64,000 nt of DNA from Pseudomonas paralcaligenes (lineage in GTDB: Bacteria > Pseudomonadota > Gammaproteobacteria > Pseudomonadales > Pseudomonadaceae), in contig NZ_BPFX01000029.1 in the NCBI RefSeq assembly GCF_019655855.1, forward strand, positions 109,286 to 173,285, written 5' to 3'. Below the pieces are notes generated by a model. It was not told where the DNA came from and did not search any database. It saw only the letters and a list, made by a program, of their open reading frames with translations. The translations under genes and the position numbers were made by a program. Shown one piece after another: positions 28,099 through 38,040 of the stretch (the first letter of the stretch is position 1; every line of letters starts with the position of its first letter).

Positions 28099-30492
28099 TC
28101 AGAAGTCGTAACGCAGGGTCAGGCCGGCGGTGCGCGGCTGGCCCACGGATGCGGTGTAGGCGCCGTTGGCCATGGCGAAGGCGGTCAGGTAGTAGTCCTC
28201 GTCGGTGGCGTTGCGTACCCAGAGCGAGGCGTCCAGCTCGCCGTCGCCCAGGTCGGCGCGCACGCCGGCGGCCAGGTTGAGCAGGCCGTAGCCGTCGATC
28301 TTGGAGAGGTCGGAGTTGTCCAGCGTGCCCTCGGCCTCGGAGCGGTAGGAGTAGCCGGCGTTGACGTAGGGGCGCAGGCCGCCGTCGAGCTGCCAGGTGT
28401 ATTCGCCGTTGGCGTTGCCGATCCATTTGGAGGCGCCCACCACCCGCTCGCCGGTGAGGTCGCACACGGCGTTGGGGTTGACAGTGTTCACCTCGCCCGG
28501 GCACGGCGCGTTCTCGAAGCTGAGGTAGGTGACGTCGTTGTAGGAGCCGTTGAAGTTCAGGGTCAGGCCGCGCAACGGCCGGTAGCTGGCCTCGAATTCC
28601 ACGCCGCGCGAGCGCACGCTGCCGGCGTTGGCCAGCACCGACACCGGGGTCAGCGAGCCGGCCGGGGTGGTCAGGGTGGTGGCCTGGTAGCCGTGGATGC
28701 CGGTCCAGAACAGGTTGGCGTTGAACAGCAGGCGACCATCATCGAGGGTGCTCTTGAAGCCCAGCTCGGCGTCGTTGGCGCGCTCCGGGCCGACCACCAG
28801 CGAGTCGGCGCCGAAGCCGGCCACCGGCGCCACCAGGTTGACCCCGCCGGATTTCTCGCCGTGGGCCAGGCTGGCGTAGCCGAGCAGATCGTCGCTGAAG
28901 CGGTAGCTGAGGCTGACCAGGCCGGACGGCGCGGCGTTGTGCAGGCCGAAGTCGCCGGTGTCGAGGGCGCCCATCTGCCGTTGGCGGATGGCGTCCAGCG
29001 CCGGCGGCAGGGCCGCGCCGCCGTCCGGGGCGAAGCGGTGCAGGCGCGCGGTCTTTTCCTCGTAGGTGCCGCGCACGCCGACGGTCAGGTCGAGGCGGTC
29101 GCTGAGGTGCCAGTTGGCCTGGCCGAACAGGGCGAAGCTGTCGGTCTCGATCTTGCCGTTGGTCTGGGTGCGGGTGTTGTTGAAGATGCCGAGGTTGGCG
29201 CCGGTCAGGAACGGGTCGGCGTAGGGGCCGAAGTCCTGCTCGGTCTTGTTGCCCAGGTTCTGGTTGAACAGGTAGGCGCCGACCACGTAGTCGAAGCTGC
29301 CGCCGGTGGGCGAGGCCAGGCGGAATTCCTGGGAGAACTGCCGGTCGTGCACCTCCACGCCGCTGTGGATGAAGGCGTCGACTTCGGTGAAGTCGACGTC
29401 GTTGCGCGGGATGAAGTGCCAGTAGCGGTAGCCGCTGATGGAGGTGAAGGTGTAGCCGCCGTCCAGGTTCCAGTTGGCCTCCAGCGAGGAGCCGCCCTGG
29501 TAGACGTTGACCGACTGTGCGCCGTTGATATTGACCTCGCGCTTCTTCGGGTCGTACTGCGGGTTGCCACCGATCAGCGCGGCGCGCTCGCGGAAGCGGT
29601 CGGTGACGCCGTACAGGGCCCACACGCCATTGGTGGAGTTTTCCTGGTTGTAGTCGGTGATCCAGCGCAGGCTGAAGTCGTCGTTCGGCTCGAACAGCAG
29701 CTGGCCGCGCGCGCCCTCGCGCTCGCCGCCGACGAAGGTGCGGTCGTCGTGGCGGTTGTCGATGTAGCCGTCGTCGCGGGTGCGGTAGAGCGACAGGCGC
29801 CCGGCCAGGGTCTCGGTCAGCGGCCCGGAGACGGTGCCCTTGCCCTGGAACAGGCCGCGCTCGCCGCCGGTGATCTCGACGCTGCGCTCGGGGGTGAAGG
29901 TCGGCTTGCGGGTGCTGATGTTGATCACCCCGGCCGTGGTGTTCTTGCCGAACAGGGTGCCCTGGGGACCGCGCAGCAGTTCCAGCTGCTCGACGTCGAG
30001 CAGGTCGAACACGGCCATGCCCGGGCGGCCCAGGTAGATGTTGTCCAGGTAGATGCCGGCGCTGCCTTCCAGGCCGTCGCTGGCCGGGTTGTTGCCGATG
30101 CCGCGCACCGCGACGCTGGACTGGCGCGCGTGGATGTAGGCGACGTTGACGCTGGGCAGCACCTGCTGCAGGTCCTGCACCTTGTACACCTTCTGCTGCT
30201 CCAGGGTGGCGCCGCTGAGGGTGGTGATGGGGGTCGGCACGTCCTGCACGTTCTCCTCGCGGCGGCGCGCGGTGACGGTGACCTTGCCCAGCGCCACGTC
30301 CTCCTCGGCGCCCGGCGTGGCGACGCCCGGCGCGGCAGCGGCCTCCTCGGCCAGCACATGGCCCGGCGCGGCCAGGGCCAGCAGCAGGGTCAGGGCATAT
30401 TCGGGTGCCACCAGGCGCCGCGGCGAGAGCGGCCGGGAGCGTGGCAGCGTGAAGGGGCTGGCGAGGGTCTGCGGCGTTCGGAGATGACTCAT
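28099..30492 (-). CDS. TonB-dependent outer-membrane receptor (sulfur cluster c)
   Basis: A 797-residue receptor with a long N-terminal leader; the hydrophobic signal core is YALTLLLALAAPGHVLAEEA near residues 32-51. The plug has VALGKVTVTARRREE and LLRGPQGTLFGKNTTAGVI; the barrel ends with TLRYDF. Four methionines and two cysteines in 797 residues is low. It is the first gene of a minus-strand set with atsK and a second dioxygenase, so alkyl sulfate esters are plausible cargo. A start nearer the signal core is possible, since the predicted leader is longer than usual. Confidence 0.9.
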   Translation of the reverse strand: MSHLRTPQTLASPFTLPRSRPLSPRRLVAPEYALTLLLALAAPGHVLAEEAAAAPGVATPGAEEDVALGKVTVTARRREENVQDVPTPITTLSGATLEQQKVYKVQDLQQVLPSVNVAYIHARQSSVAVRGIGNNPASDGLEGSAGIYLDNIYLGRPGMAVFDLLDVEQLELLRGPQGTLFGKNTTAGVINISTRKPTFTPERSVEITGGERGLFQGKGTVSGPLTETLAGRLSLYRTRDDGYIDNRHDDRTFVGGEREGARGQLLFEPNDDFSLRWITDYNQENSTNGVWALYGVTDRFRERAALIGGNPQYDPKKREVNINGAQSVNVYQGGSSLEANWNLDGGYTFTSISGYRYWHFIPRNDVDFTEVDAFIHSGVEVHDRQFSQEFRLASPTGGSFDYVVGAYLFNQNLGNKTEQDFGPYADPFLTGANLGIFNNTRTQTNGKIETDSFALFGQANWHLSDRLDLTVGVRGTYEEKTARLHRFAPDGGAALPPALDAIRQRQMGALDTGDFGLHNAAPSGLVSLSYRFSDDLLGYASLAHGEKSGGVNLVAPVAGFGADSLVVGPERANDAELGFKSTLDDGRLLFNANLFWTGIHGYQATTLTTPAGSLTPVSVLANAGSVRSRGVEFEASYRPLRGLTLNFNGSYNDVTYLSFENAPCPGEVNTVNPNAVCDLTGERVVGASKWIGNANGEYTWQLDGGLRPYVNAGYSYRSEAEGTLDNSDLSKIDGYGLLNLAAGVRADLGDGELDASLWVRNATDEDYYLTAFAMANGAYTASVGQPRTAGLTLRYDF

Positions 30493-30817
30493 GGTGTGTT
30501 CCTTGGCTGATCACCCGCCGCCGGATGCGGGCGGCAGCGGGCCGCATCACGCACGCGGGGCGATGGCGGAAACGGTCGGGGTGGTGGGGGTCGGGCCGTG
30601 AAGGCCCGGCAACGGATCAGCGACAGCGCGGCGCGGACCACGGGGAAACGGATGCCCGCATGACGGTGCCCTCGGATTGCTCGGCCATATTCATATTCTT
30701 TTTTGATCTAATTTTATTAATTTACTTAGATTGACGGAATAAGAGCCTGCATTTAAAACCTGCACCACGGAAGGCACAAATGCCTTCGTCCTATATTTTC
30801 AATGCCGGTAACGCATC
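30493..30817. promoter_or_regulatory. Divergent intergenic region, receptor 3 / LysR
   Basis: This 325-bp gap has a GC-rich half next to the receptor and an AT-rich half (30685-30780) next to the LysR gene. A possible sigma70 site for the LysR gene is TTGACG (30731-30736), 17 bp, TAAAAC (30754-30759). No gene, no clear -24/-12 element and no obvious palindromic operator were found. Confidence 0.4.
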
Positions 30818-31741
30818 ATGGATCTGCGACAGCTCCGCTATTTCCTCGCCCTCCACGAACACCGCAGCTTCGTCCGCGCGGCCGATGCCATGGGCATCAC
30901 CCAGCCGGCCTTCAGCCGCAGCATCCAGGGCCTGGAGCACGAGCTGGGCTGCGTGCTGGTGGACCGCGCCAGCAAGGACCTGCGGCCCACGCCCGAGGGC
31001 CAGGTGGTGCTGCAGCACGCCCTGGCGCTGGTGCGCGGCGCCAGCAACCTGACCCACGAAATCAACCAGATGACCAAGCTCGACGCCGGCGAGCTGCGCT
31101 TCGGCTGCGGCCCGGCGCTGGCCGCGCGCCTGGTGCCGGACGCCCTGCTGCAGTTCATGCAGCGCTACCCGCGCATCCGCGCGCGCTTCGAGGTGAACAA
31201 CTGGGAGAGCCTGAGCCGCAGCCTGGGGCGCGACGAGATCGAGTTCTTCATCGCCGACATCCGCCATTTCGAGTCCGACCCCAGCGTGCAGACCCAGGCG
31301 CTGCGGCCGCGCCCCGGCCTGTTCTTCTGCCGCCCCGGGCACCCGCTGCTGATCAAGGAGAGCCTGTCGACCAACGACCTGTTCGACTACCCGCTGGCCG
31401 CCACGCGCATCCCCATGGGCGCGCGCAAGGCGCTGGCCAACCTCAGCGGCAAGGCCAGCTTCGAGCCGCAGCTGGAATGCGAGCACTTCCCCCTGCTGGA
31501 GGAACTGGTGCGGCGCAGCGACGCCATCGGCATCGCCACCTTCGAGTCGCTGGGGCAGCACCTGCGCAGCGGCGAGCTGGTGCAACTGCACCTGCGCAAC
31601 CTGCCGACCAACCTGGACAGCCTGCAGGCGCGCTGCGGCATCGTCACCCGCACCGGCTTCCGCCTGTCGCCGGCGGCCAAGGCGATGATCGAGCTGCTGA
31701 TCGAGCTGGACGGCCAGCAGAGCCAGACGGCCGCCGCCTGA
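30818..31741 (+). CDS. LysR-family transcriptional regulator
   Basis: A 307-residue regulator with the standard N-terminal winged helix-turn-helix (LRQLRYFLALHEHRSFVRAA, ITQPAFSRSIQGLEHELG) and a C-terminal co-inducer domain starting near residue 88 (GELRFGCGPALAARLVPDALLQF). It is divergent from the receptor-atsK-dioxygenase operon and upstream of msuE, so it could control either. It is not CysB or Cbl: the sequence lacks their characteristic N-terminus. The effector is unknown; a sulfate ester or related compound is inferred from position. Confidence 0.9.
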   Translation: MDLRQLRYFLALHEHRSFVRAADAMGITQPAFSRSIQGLEHELGCVLVDRASKDLRPTPEGQVVLQHALALVRGASNLTHEINQMTKLDAGELRFGCGPALAARLVPDALLQFMQRYPRIRARFEVNNWESLSRSLGRDEIEFFIADIRHFESDPSVQTQALRPRPGLFFCRPGHPLLIKESLSTNDLFDYPLAATRIPMGARKALANLSGKASFEPQLECEHFPLLEELVRRSDAIGIATFESLGQHLRSGELVQLHLRNLPTNLDSLQARCGIVTRTGFRLSPAAKAMIELLIELDGQQSQTAAA

Positions 31742-31755
31742 AGAGTGTTTCCGGA

Positions 31756-31818
31756 GCAACAGCCGGGCAACTGTCCGCCCGGCAACAGCGAATCAACAGT
31801 TCGCCCGCCGGACAACAG
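31756..31818 (+). promoter_or_regulatory. Tandem 26-bp repeats upstream of the msuE sigma54 promoter
   Basis: Two direct copies of a 26-bp unit (31756-31781 and 31782-31807) share GCAACAGC-N4-CAAC-N-GT-N-CGCCCG; a third partial CAACAG is at 31813-31818. CAACAG-type half-sites repeat at 31757, 31768, 31783, 31794 and 31813. They lie 55-115 bp upstream of the -24 element, the usual place for activator-binding sites, so SfnR is the likely ligand. Confidence 0.6.
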
Positions 31819-31872
31819 CCGCGCCCGGCGCGGAAAAACGACAAGCCATTGATTAGCAAGGATTTAACGGCA

Positions 31873-31888
31873 TGGAACGGGACTTGCT
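31873..31888 (+). promoter_or_regulatory. Sigma54 (-24/-12) promoter of msuE-sfnC-sfnR
   Basis: TGGAACGGGACTTGCT matches the TGGCACG-N4-TTGCW consensus at all positions but one. Transcription would start near 31899, 29 bp before msuE. Confidence 0.85.
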
Positions 31889-31927
31889 CTGGAACAGACC
31901 CCGCCCCCTGCCAAAGGAACACCAACC

Positions 31928-32503
31928 ATGAGCACCTCCTTCAACGTCGTCGCTGTCTCGGGCGGAGCCTATCGCCCGTCGCGCACCCAGGTCCTGACCG
32001 TGGCCCTCGTCGAGGCCCTCGGCCGGCACCTGGACTTCGACAGCCGACTGATCGAGCTGGGCGACATCGCCCGGCCGGTCGGAGGCGCCCTGTCGCGCGG
32101 CGAACTGCCCGCCGACGTGGAAGCGCAGCTCGCCGCCATCGAGCGCGCCGACCTGCTGATCGTCGCCGCGCCGGTCTACCGCGGCTCCTACCCGGGCCAG
32201 TTCAAGCACCTGTTCGACCTGATCGACCAGCACGCGCTGATCGACACTCCGGTGCTGCTGGCCGCCACCGGCGGCAGCGAGCGCCATGCGCTGGTCATCG
32301 ATCACCAGCTGCGCCCGCTGTTCAGCTTCTTCCAGGCGCTGACCCTGCCCATCGGCGTGTACGCCGCCGAGGCCGACTTCCACGACTACCGCATCGCCAG
32401 TGCGGCGCTGCAGGCGCGCGTCGAGCTGGCCGCCGAACGGGCCGCCCAGGTGCTGCGCGGCGCGACCGAGCCGCGCGCCGCCGCGCTGCGCAAGATCGCC
32501 TGA
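31928..32503 (+). CDS. msuE: NADPH-dependent FMN reductase (MsuE/SfnE type)
   Basis: A 191-residue flavodoxin-like reductase that supplies FMNH2 to two-component monooxygenases. Motifs: VVAVSGGAYRPSRT (phosphate-binding loop, residues 7-20), AAPVYRGSYPGQFKHLFD (about 80-97), and LLAATGGSERHALVI. It has no cysteine and no methionine beyond the initiator. It is the first gene after the sigma54 promoter and is followed 22 bp later by sfnC. Its likely partners are the SsuD-like, SfnC-like and NtaA-like monooxygenases in this window. MsuE and SfnE are close relatives, so the exact name is uncertain. Confidence 0.9.
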   Translation: MSTSFNVVAVSGGAYRPSRTQVLTVALVEALGRHLDFDSRLIELGDIARPVGGALSRGELPADVEAQLAAIERADLLIVAAPVYRGSYPGQFKHLFDLIDQHALIDTPVLLAATGGSERHALVIDHQLRPLFSFFQALTLPIGVYAAEADFHDYRIASAALQARVELAAERAAQVLRGATEPRAAALRKIA

Positions 32504-32525
32504 CGAGCCGAGCGGGAAGACCACC

Positions 32526-33713
32526 ATGAGCCTGAATCAGCAACCCACCCTCCTCAAACCGCTGCAGACCGCGCGCCGCCTCGCCGCCCAGTTCGCCGAG
32601 ACCGCGGTGGAGCGCGACGCCCGTGGCGGCACGCCGAAGGCCGAGCGCGACGCGCTGCGCGCCAGCGGCCTGCTGGCGCTGGCGATCCCCACCCAGTTCG
32701 GCGGCATCGGCGCCAGCTGGAGCGAAATCTTCGAGGTGAACCGCGAGTTCGCCCGGGTCGACAGCTCCATCGCCCACGTCTTCGGCTTCCAGCACTTGAT
32801 GCTGGCCACCGTGCGCCTGTTCGCCCGCCCCGAGCAGTGGCAACCCTGGTTCGAGCAGACCGCGCGCAAGAACTGGTTCTGGGGCAACGCCCTCAACCCG
32901 CTGGACACCCGCACCGTGGTGAAGAAGTTCGACGGCTGGTACGAGTTCTCCGGCAAGAAGAGCTTCTGCTCCGGCGCCAGCGATTCGGAGATGCTGATCG
33001 CCTCCGCCGTGGACGAGGGCGCCGGCGGCAAGCTGCTGATCGCCGCCATCCCCAGCGGCCGCACCGGCATCAGCCTGCACGACGACTGGGACAACATCGG
33101 CCAGCGCCAGACCGACAGCGGCAGCGCCACCTTCGAGCGGGTGCGGGTAGAGCACGGCGAACTGCTGCTCGACCCCGGCCCGCTGAGCACGCCGTTCGCC
33201 TGCCTGCGCCCGCTGATCGCCCAGCTGCACTTCGCCAACCTGTTCCTCGGCATCGCCGAAGGCGCCTTCGAGGAGGCGCGCCAGTACAGCCTCAAGGAGA
33301 GCCGCCCCTGGTTCCGCTCCAGCGCCCGCCACAGCAGCGAGGACCCGTACATCCTGCGCCACTACGGCGAGTTCTGGGTCGGCCTGGAGAGCGTGCGCCT
33401 GCTGATCGAGCGCGCCGCCGCCCAGCTCGACGAGGCCTGGAGCAAGGAGCACGCGCTGAGCACCGAGGAACGCGCCCAGCTGGCGCTGGCCATCGGCACC
33501 GCCAAGGTGGCCGCCACCCGCCACGGGCTCGACCTGTGCAACCGGCTGTTCGAAGTCACCGGCGCGCGCGCCACCCACGCCTCGCTGCGCCTGGACCGCT
33601 TCTGGCGCAACCTGCGCACCCAGACCCTGCACGACCCCGTGGACTACCGCATCCACGAGCTGGGCGACTGGGCACTGAACGGCACGCGCCCTACCCCGTC
33701 CTTCTACTCGTAA
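32526..33713 (+). CDS. sfnC: Acyl-CoA dehydrogenase-fold flavin monooxygenase (SfnC/DszC-like)
   Basis: A 395-residue protein with the acyl-CoA dehydrogenase fold used by flavin monooxygenases such as DszC. Seen: [35 protein letters not shown] near the N-terminus (in outline), GKKSFCSGA in the beta domain, and the C-terminal helical segment [33 protein letters not shown] with the family's ARAT. The catalytic glutamate of true acyl-CoA dehydrogenases is not evident, which fits an oxygenase. It sits between msuE and sfnR in one operon, as in sfn clusters. Oxidation of a sulfide, sulfoxide or similar organosulfur compound is inferred. The name is used for the family. Confidence 0.82.
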   Translation: MSLNQQPTLLKPLQTARRLAAQFAETAVERDARGGTPKAERDALRASGLLALAIPTQFGGIGASWSEIFEVNREFARVDSSIAHVFGFQHLMLATVRLFARPEQWQPWFEQTARKNWFWGNALNPLDTRTVVKKFDGWYEFSGKKSFCSGASDSEMLIASAVDEGAGGKLLIAAIPSGRTGISLHDDWDNIGQRQTDSGSATFERVRVEHGELLLDPGPLSTPFACLRPLIAQLHFANLFLGIAEGAFEEARQYSLKESRPWFRSSARHSSEDPYILRHYGEFWVGLESVRLLIERAAAQLDEAWSKEHALSTEERAQLALAIGTAKVAATRHGLDLCNRLFEVTGARATHASLRLDRFWRNLRTQTLHDPVDYRIHELGDWALNGTRPTPSFYS

Positions 33714-33722
33714 GGCACGCCC

Positions 33723-34823
<1,101 letters not shown>

Positions 34824-34859
34824 ACGACAGGCGCCATGTCACCCGTCAACGCCAGAACC

Positions 34860-34881
34860 GTAGGGTGCGCCGCGCGCACCG
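34860..34881. repeat. GTAGGGTGCGC repeat unit
   Basis: A single GTAGGGTGCGCCGCGCGCACC unit in the 158-bp gap between sfnR and the SsuD-like gene. The gap shows no clear promoter. Confidence 0.7.
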
Positions 34882-34981
34882 ATGCGCACGGTGCCCTGCG
34901 GCGGACGACGGGGACCATGGCCACACAAGAATGCCACGCGTGCACCCCCACCCTATCGACGATGGCAACGAGGACAACATC

Positions 34982-36112
34982 ATGAGTCTGGATATCTTCT
35001 GGTTTCTGCCTACTTCCGGCGACACCCGCTACCTGGGCCACTCGGCCAGCGGCCGGCCGGCCACCAACGCCTACATGCGGCAGATCGCCGTGGCCGCCGA
35101 CCAGCTCGGCTACGACGGCCTGCTGATCCCCACCGGGGCGAGCTGCCTCGACCCCTGGGTGACCGCCGCCAGCCTGGTGCCGGTGACCCAGCGCATCAAG
35201 CTGCTGGTGGCCCTGCGCACCTCGCTGGGCAACCCCACCGCCTCGGCGCGCCAGGCGGCCAGCCTGGACCAGGCCAGCGGCGGGCGCCTGCTGCTCAACG
35301 TGGTGCCCGGCGGCGACGCCACCGAACTGGCCGCCGACGGCGTGTTCCTCCAGCACGACGAACGCTACGAAGCCTCCGACGAATTCCTCACCATCTGGCG
35401 CCGCCTGCTCGAAGGCGAGACCGTCGACTTCGCCGGCAAGCACCTCCGGGTCGAGGGCGCGCAGAACTTCTTCCCGCCGGTGCAGCAGCCCTATCCGCCG
35501 CTGTACTTCGGCGGCTCCTCCCCCGCCGCCCACGAACTGGCGGCCAAACACGTGGACGCCTACCTGACCTGGGGCGAGCCGCCGGCCGCGGTGGCCGAGA
35601 AGATCGCCGACGTGCGCGAGCGCGCCGCCAAGCACGGCCGCACCGTGCGCTTCGGCGTGCGCCTGCACGTGATCGTGCGCGAGACCAACGAGGCCGCCTG
35701 GGCCGCCGCCGACGAACTGATCAGCCACCTCGACGACGCCACCATCGCCGCCGCCCAGGCCAACTACGCCAGGATGGACTCCGAGGGCCAGCGGCGCATG
35801 GCCGCGCTGCACGGCGGCGATCGCAACAAGCTGGAAGTGGCGCCCAACCTGTGGGCCGGCGTCGGCCTGGTGCGCGGCGGCGCCGGCACCGCGCTGGTCG
35901 GCGACCCCGAGACCGTGGCCGCGCGCCTGCTGGAATACGCCGAACTGGGCGTCGACAGCTTCGTGCTGTCCGGCTACCCGCACCTGGAAGAAGCCTACCG
36001 CTTCGCCGAACTGGTGTTCCCGCTGCTGCCCGGCAAGGGCAAGGTCACCGTGGACGGCGCCTTCACCGGCGGCGCCTTCGACGTGCGCGCCGGCAAGGAG
36101 AAGGTGGCATGA
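34982..36112 (+). CDS. FMNH2-dependent alkanesulfonate monooxygenase (SsuD/MsuD family)
   Basis: A 376-residue luciferase-like enzyme that splits alkanesulfonates to an aldehyde and sulfite using reduced FMN. It aligns along nearly all of Ssu[27 protein letters not shown] (active-site Cys55, the only cysteine seen), [46 protein letters not shown] (catalytic His region), [21 protein letters not shown], and [14 protein letters not shown]. The C-terminal tail after the last motif differs from E. coli SsuD. Its stop overlaps the next ATG by 4 nt, coupling it to the amidohydrolase-like protein. It has four methionines. Substrate range is not readable; the unusual partner suggests a special sulfonate. 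Confidence 0.93.
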   Translation: MSLDIFWFLPTSGDTRYLGHSASGRPATNAYMRQIAVAADQLGYDGLLIPTGASCLDPWVTAASLVPVTQRIKLLVALRTSLGNPTASARQAASLDQASGGRLLLNVVPGGDATELAADGVFLQHDERYEASDEFLTIWRRLLEGETVDFAGKHLRVEGAQNFFPPVQQPYPPLYFGGSSPAAHELAAKHVDAYLTWGEPPAAVAEKIADVRERAAKHGRTVRFGVRLHVIVRETNEAAWAAADELISHLDDATIAAAQANYARMDSEGQRRMAALHGGDRNKLEVAPNLWAGVGLVRGGAGTALVGDPETVAARLLEYAELGVDSFVLSGYPHLEEAYRFAELVFPLLPGKGKVTVDGAFTGGAFDVRAGKEKVA

Positions 36113-36954
36113 AGGTCATCGACCTGCGCTGCCGGCCGGCCTTCCTGCATCCCTTCTTCGGCGGCGTGCCGGGCTCGCCCGAACACGCCACCGCGCGCTG
36201 GCTCAACCGGCGCGTGGGCACCCGGGGCGCGGACGACCACTTCGAGCGCTCGCTGACCCAGGAGGGCTTCCTCGCCGAAGTGCGCGAGGCCGGCCTGCAC
36301 AAGGCGGTGGTGGTCGGCCGCCACACGCCGGGCCAGCACCTGCCCAACGACCGCATCCACGGCATCGTCCACGGCCACGCCGAACTGCTCGGCGTCGGCT
36401 CGGTGGAGCCGGCGCTGCAGGGCGTGGAAGGCGCGCTGGCGGAAATCGACCGTGCCATCGACGTGCTCGGCCTGGCCGGCATCGACCTGGAGCCGGGCTT
36501 CGCCGAGCCGGCGCGGCACCCGGACGACGCGCTGTACTGGCCGATCTACGAGCACCTGCAGCAACGCGGCATCCCGCTGTTCCTGATGAGCGGGCCGACC
36601 ACCCCGGACCCGGCCTACAACGACCCCGGCCGCCTGGCGGCCGTGGCCCGCGCCTTCCCGGAGCTGCGCATCGTCGCCTACCACGGCTACTGGCCCAACG
36701 TGCAGCAGGCCATCGGCGTGGCCTTCCGCTACGAAAACATCTCCCTGGTGCCGGACATGTACCTGTTCCTGCCCGGCAGCGAAGGCTACGTGCAGGCGGC
36801 CAACGGCTTCCTCGCCGACCAGCTGCTGTTCGGCTCGTCCTACACCTTCCGCCCGATCCGCCAGAGCATCGAGGACGCCCAGCGCCTGGGACTGAAGGAC
36901 GAGGTGCTGGAGAAGTTCTTCCACGGCAACGCCGAGCGCCTGTTCGGCCTGTAA
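36109..36954 (+). CDS. Amidohydrolase_2-like protein lacking the metal ligands
   Basis: A 281-residue TIM-barrel protein of the amidohydrolase_2 type, ending in the family hallmark [10 protein letters not shown]. Strikingly, the usual N-terminal DxHxH is IDLRCRP (residues 4-10), the middle metal histidine (PVxxHxG) is IPLFLMSGP (155-163), and the final catalytic Asp (GSD) is GSS (242-244). Only H192 of YHGYWPN remains. It may be metal-free, a decarboxylase-like variant, or a binding partner. Its start overlaps the SsuD-like stop (ATGA), so the two are made together; it may process the aldehyde or ring product of desulfonation. Confidence 0.75.
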   Translation: MKVIDLRCRPAFLHPFFGGVPGSPEHATARWLNRRVGTRGADDHFERSLTQEGFLAEVREAGLHKAVVVGRHTPGQHLPNDRIHGIVHGHAELLGVGSVEPALQGVEGALAEIDRAIDVLGLAGIDLEPGFAEPARHPDDALYWPIYEHLQQRGIPLFLMSGPTTPDPAYNDPGRLAAVARAFPELRIVAYHGYWPNVQQAIGVAFRYENISLVPDMYLFLPGSEGYVQAANGFLADQLLFGSSYTFRPIRQSIEDAQRLGLKDEVLEKFFHGNAERLFGL

Positions 36955-36981
36955 AAGCGGGCGCGCCTCCGCTAGGGTGAC

Positions 36982-37001
36982 GCGCGGCCGCCCGGCCGCG
37001 C
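36982..37001. other. GC-rich palindrome before the nucleotidyltransferase gene
   Basis: GCGCGGCCG / CGGCCGCGC, 9-bp arms with a 2-nt centre, between the amidohydrolase stop and the next start. No T-run follows; its role is unknown. Confidence 0.5.
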
Positions 37002-37023
37002 GCTCCCGGAGGACGAGACACCC

Positions 37024-37560
37024 ATGCACATTCCCACCCGCTGGCAATCCCCGAGCATCCCGCAGTTGCAGACCCACCTGGCAGACTTCCGCGACTGGGT
37101 GCTCTGCGGCGGCCACTCCGTGGACGCCCTCCTCGGCCGCCAGACCCGCGCCCACGGCGACATCGATATCGGCGTGTTCCGCTCCCGGCTGACGGCCTGC
37201 CTGAACGCCATCGGCCGCGACCGGGTGTTCCTCTGCGACCCGCCGGGCCAGCACCGCGCCTGGGACGGCGGCGAGGTACCGGCGCGGGTCCACGACATCT
37301 GGATCAGCGATGCCGCGCGGGAACACTGGGTGATGCAGATCCTGGTGTTCGACGACGAGGGCAACGAGGTCTACTATCGCCGCGATCCGCGCATCCGCTG
37401 GCCGCAGCGCAGCCACGCCGTCGCCGGCGCGAACGGCATCGCCCTGCTCAACCCGCTGATCACCTTCCTCTACAAGGCCAACCGCCAGGCGCTGGAAGAC
37501 AAGGACGCGCTGGACCTCGGCAACCTGATCGCCGCCCTGCCCGACCTGCTCCGGCGCTGA
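37024..37560 (+). CDS. Nucleotidyltransferase-fold protein (aminoglycoside adenylyltransferase-like)
   Basis: A 178-residue protein with the Pol-beta-type nucleotidyltransferase core: CGGHSVDALLGRQTRAHGDIDIGVF, where GGHSVD is the helix turn and D46-x-D48 are metal-binding aspartates. This pattern (GGW/H-x-D, GR-T-R-H-DID) is that of the ANT(2'')-like and related small nucleotidyltransferases. GGAGG lies 12-16 bases before the ATG. Whether it modifies an antibiotic is unknown; most chromosomal relatives have no proven resistance role. It is followed by a NUDIX gene 24 bp later. Confidence 0.75.
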   Translation: MHIPTRWQSPSIPQLQTHLADFRDWVLCGGHSVDALLGRQTRAHGDIDIGVFRSRLTACLNAIGRDRVFLCDPPGQHRAWDGGEVPARVHDIWISDAAREHWVMQILVFDDEGNEVYYRRDPRIRWPQRSHAVAGANGIALLNPLITFLYKANRQALEDKDALDLGNLIAALPDLLRR

Positions 37561-37584
37561 CATCACCATTCAAGGACCATTCCC

Positions 37585-38019
37585 ATGCCCCGCCAGATAC
37601 GCGCCAAGGTGCTCTGCCTGTTCCGCCAGGGCAACCGCATCCTGGTCAACCAGGCCTACGACGCCATCAAGCGTCAGGACTACTGCCGCCCGCTGGGCGG
37701 CAGCATCGAGTTCGGCGAGACCTCGGCCGAGGCCCTGGTGCGGGAAATCCGCGAGGAGCTGGGCGCCGAAGTCGTCAACCTGCGCAAGCTCGGCACCCTG
37801 GAGAACCTGTTCATCTACAACGGCGAGCCCGGCCACGAACTGGTGGTGATCTACGACGGCGAGTTCGCCGATGCCTCGCTGTACGACCGGCCGTTCCTGC
37901 CCGGCGAGGAAAGCAACGGCGAACCCTTCCAGGCCCGGTGGCGCACCCTCGACGCGTTCTCCACCGAGCTGCCGCTGTATCCCGATGGCCTGGCGGCGTT
38001 GCTGCACTCGGCGAACTGA
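37585..38019 (+). CDS. NUDIX hydrolase
   Basis: A 144-residue protein with a complete NUDIX box, GX5EX7REUXEEXGU, read as GGSIEFGETSAEALV then REIREELGA (about residues 39-62). The N-terminal RAKVLCLFRQGNRILVNQAY is a common opening for this family. NUDIX enzymes cut nucleoside diphosphates linked to another group; the substrate here is unknown. It probably forms a two-gene unit with the nucleotidyltransferase, and is convergent with the copper chaperone gene (21-bp gap). Confidence 0.9.
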   Translation: MPRQIRAKVLCLFRQGNRILVNQAYDAIKRQDYCRPLGGSIEFGETSAEALVREIREELGAEVVNLRKLGTLENLFIYNGEPGHELVVIYDGEFADASLYDRPFLPGEESNGEPFQARWRTLDAFSTELPLYPDGLAALLHSAN

Positions 38020-38040
38020 CCGCGAGGACGACACGCCCGC

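Noticed and set aside
30550..30690. A -24/-12 promoter for the receptor-atsK operon
   Set aside because: One GC-N10-CC spacing exists near 30654-30667 but the flanking consensus bases do not match.
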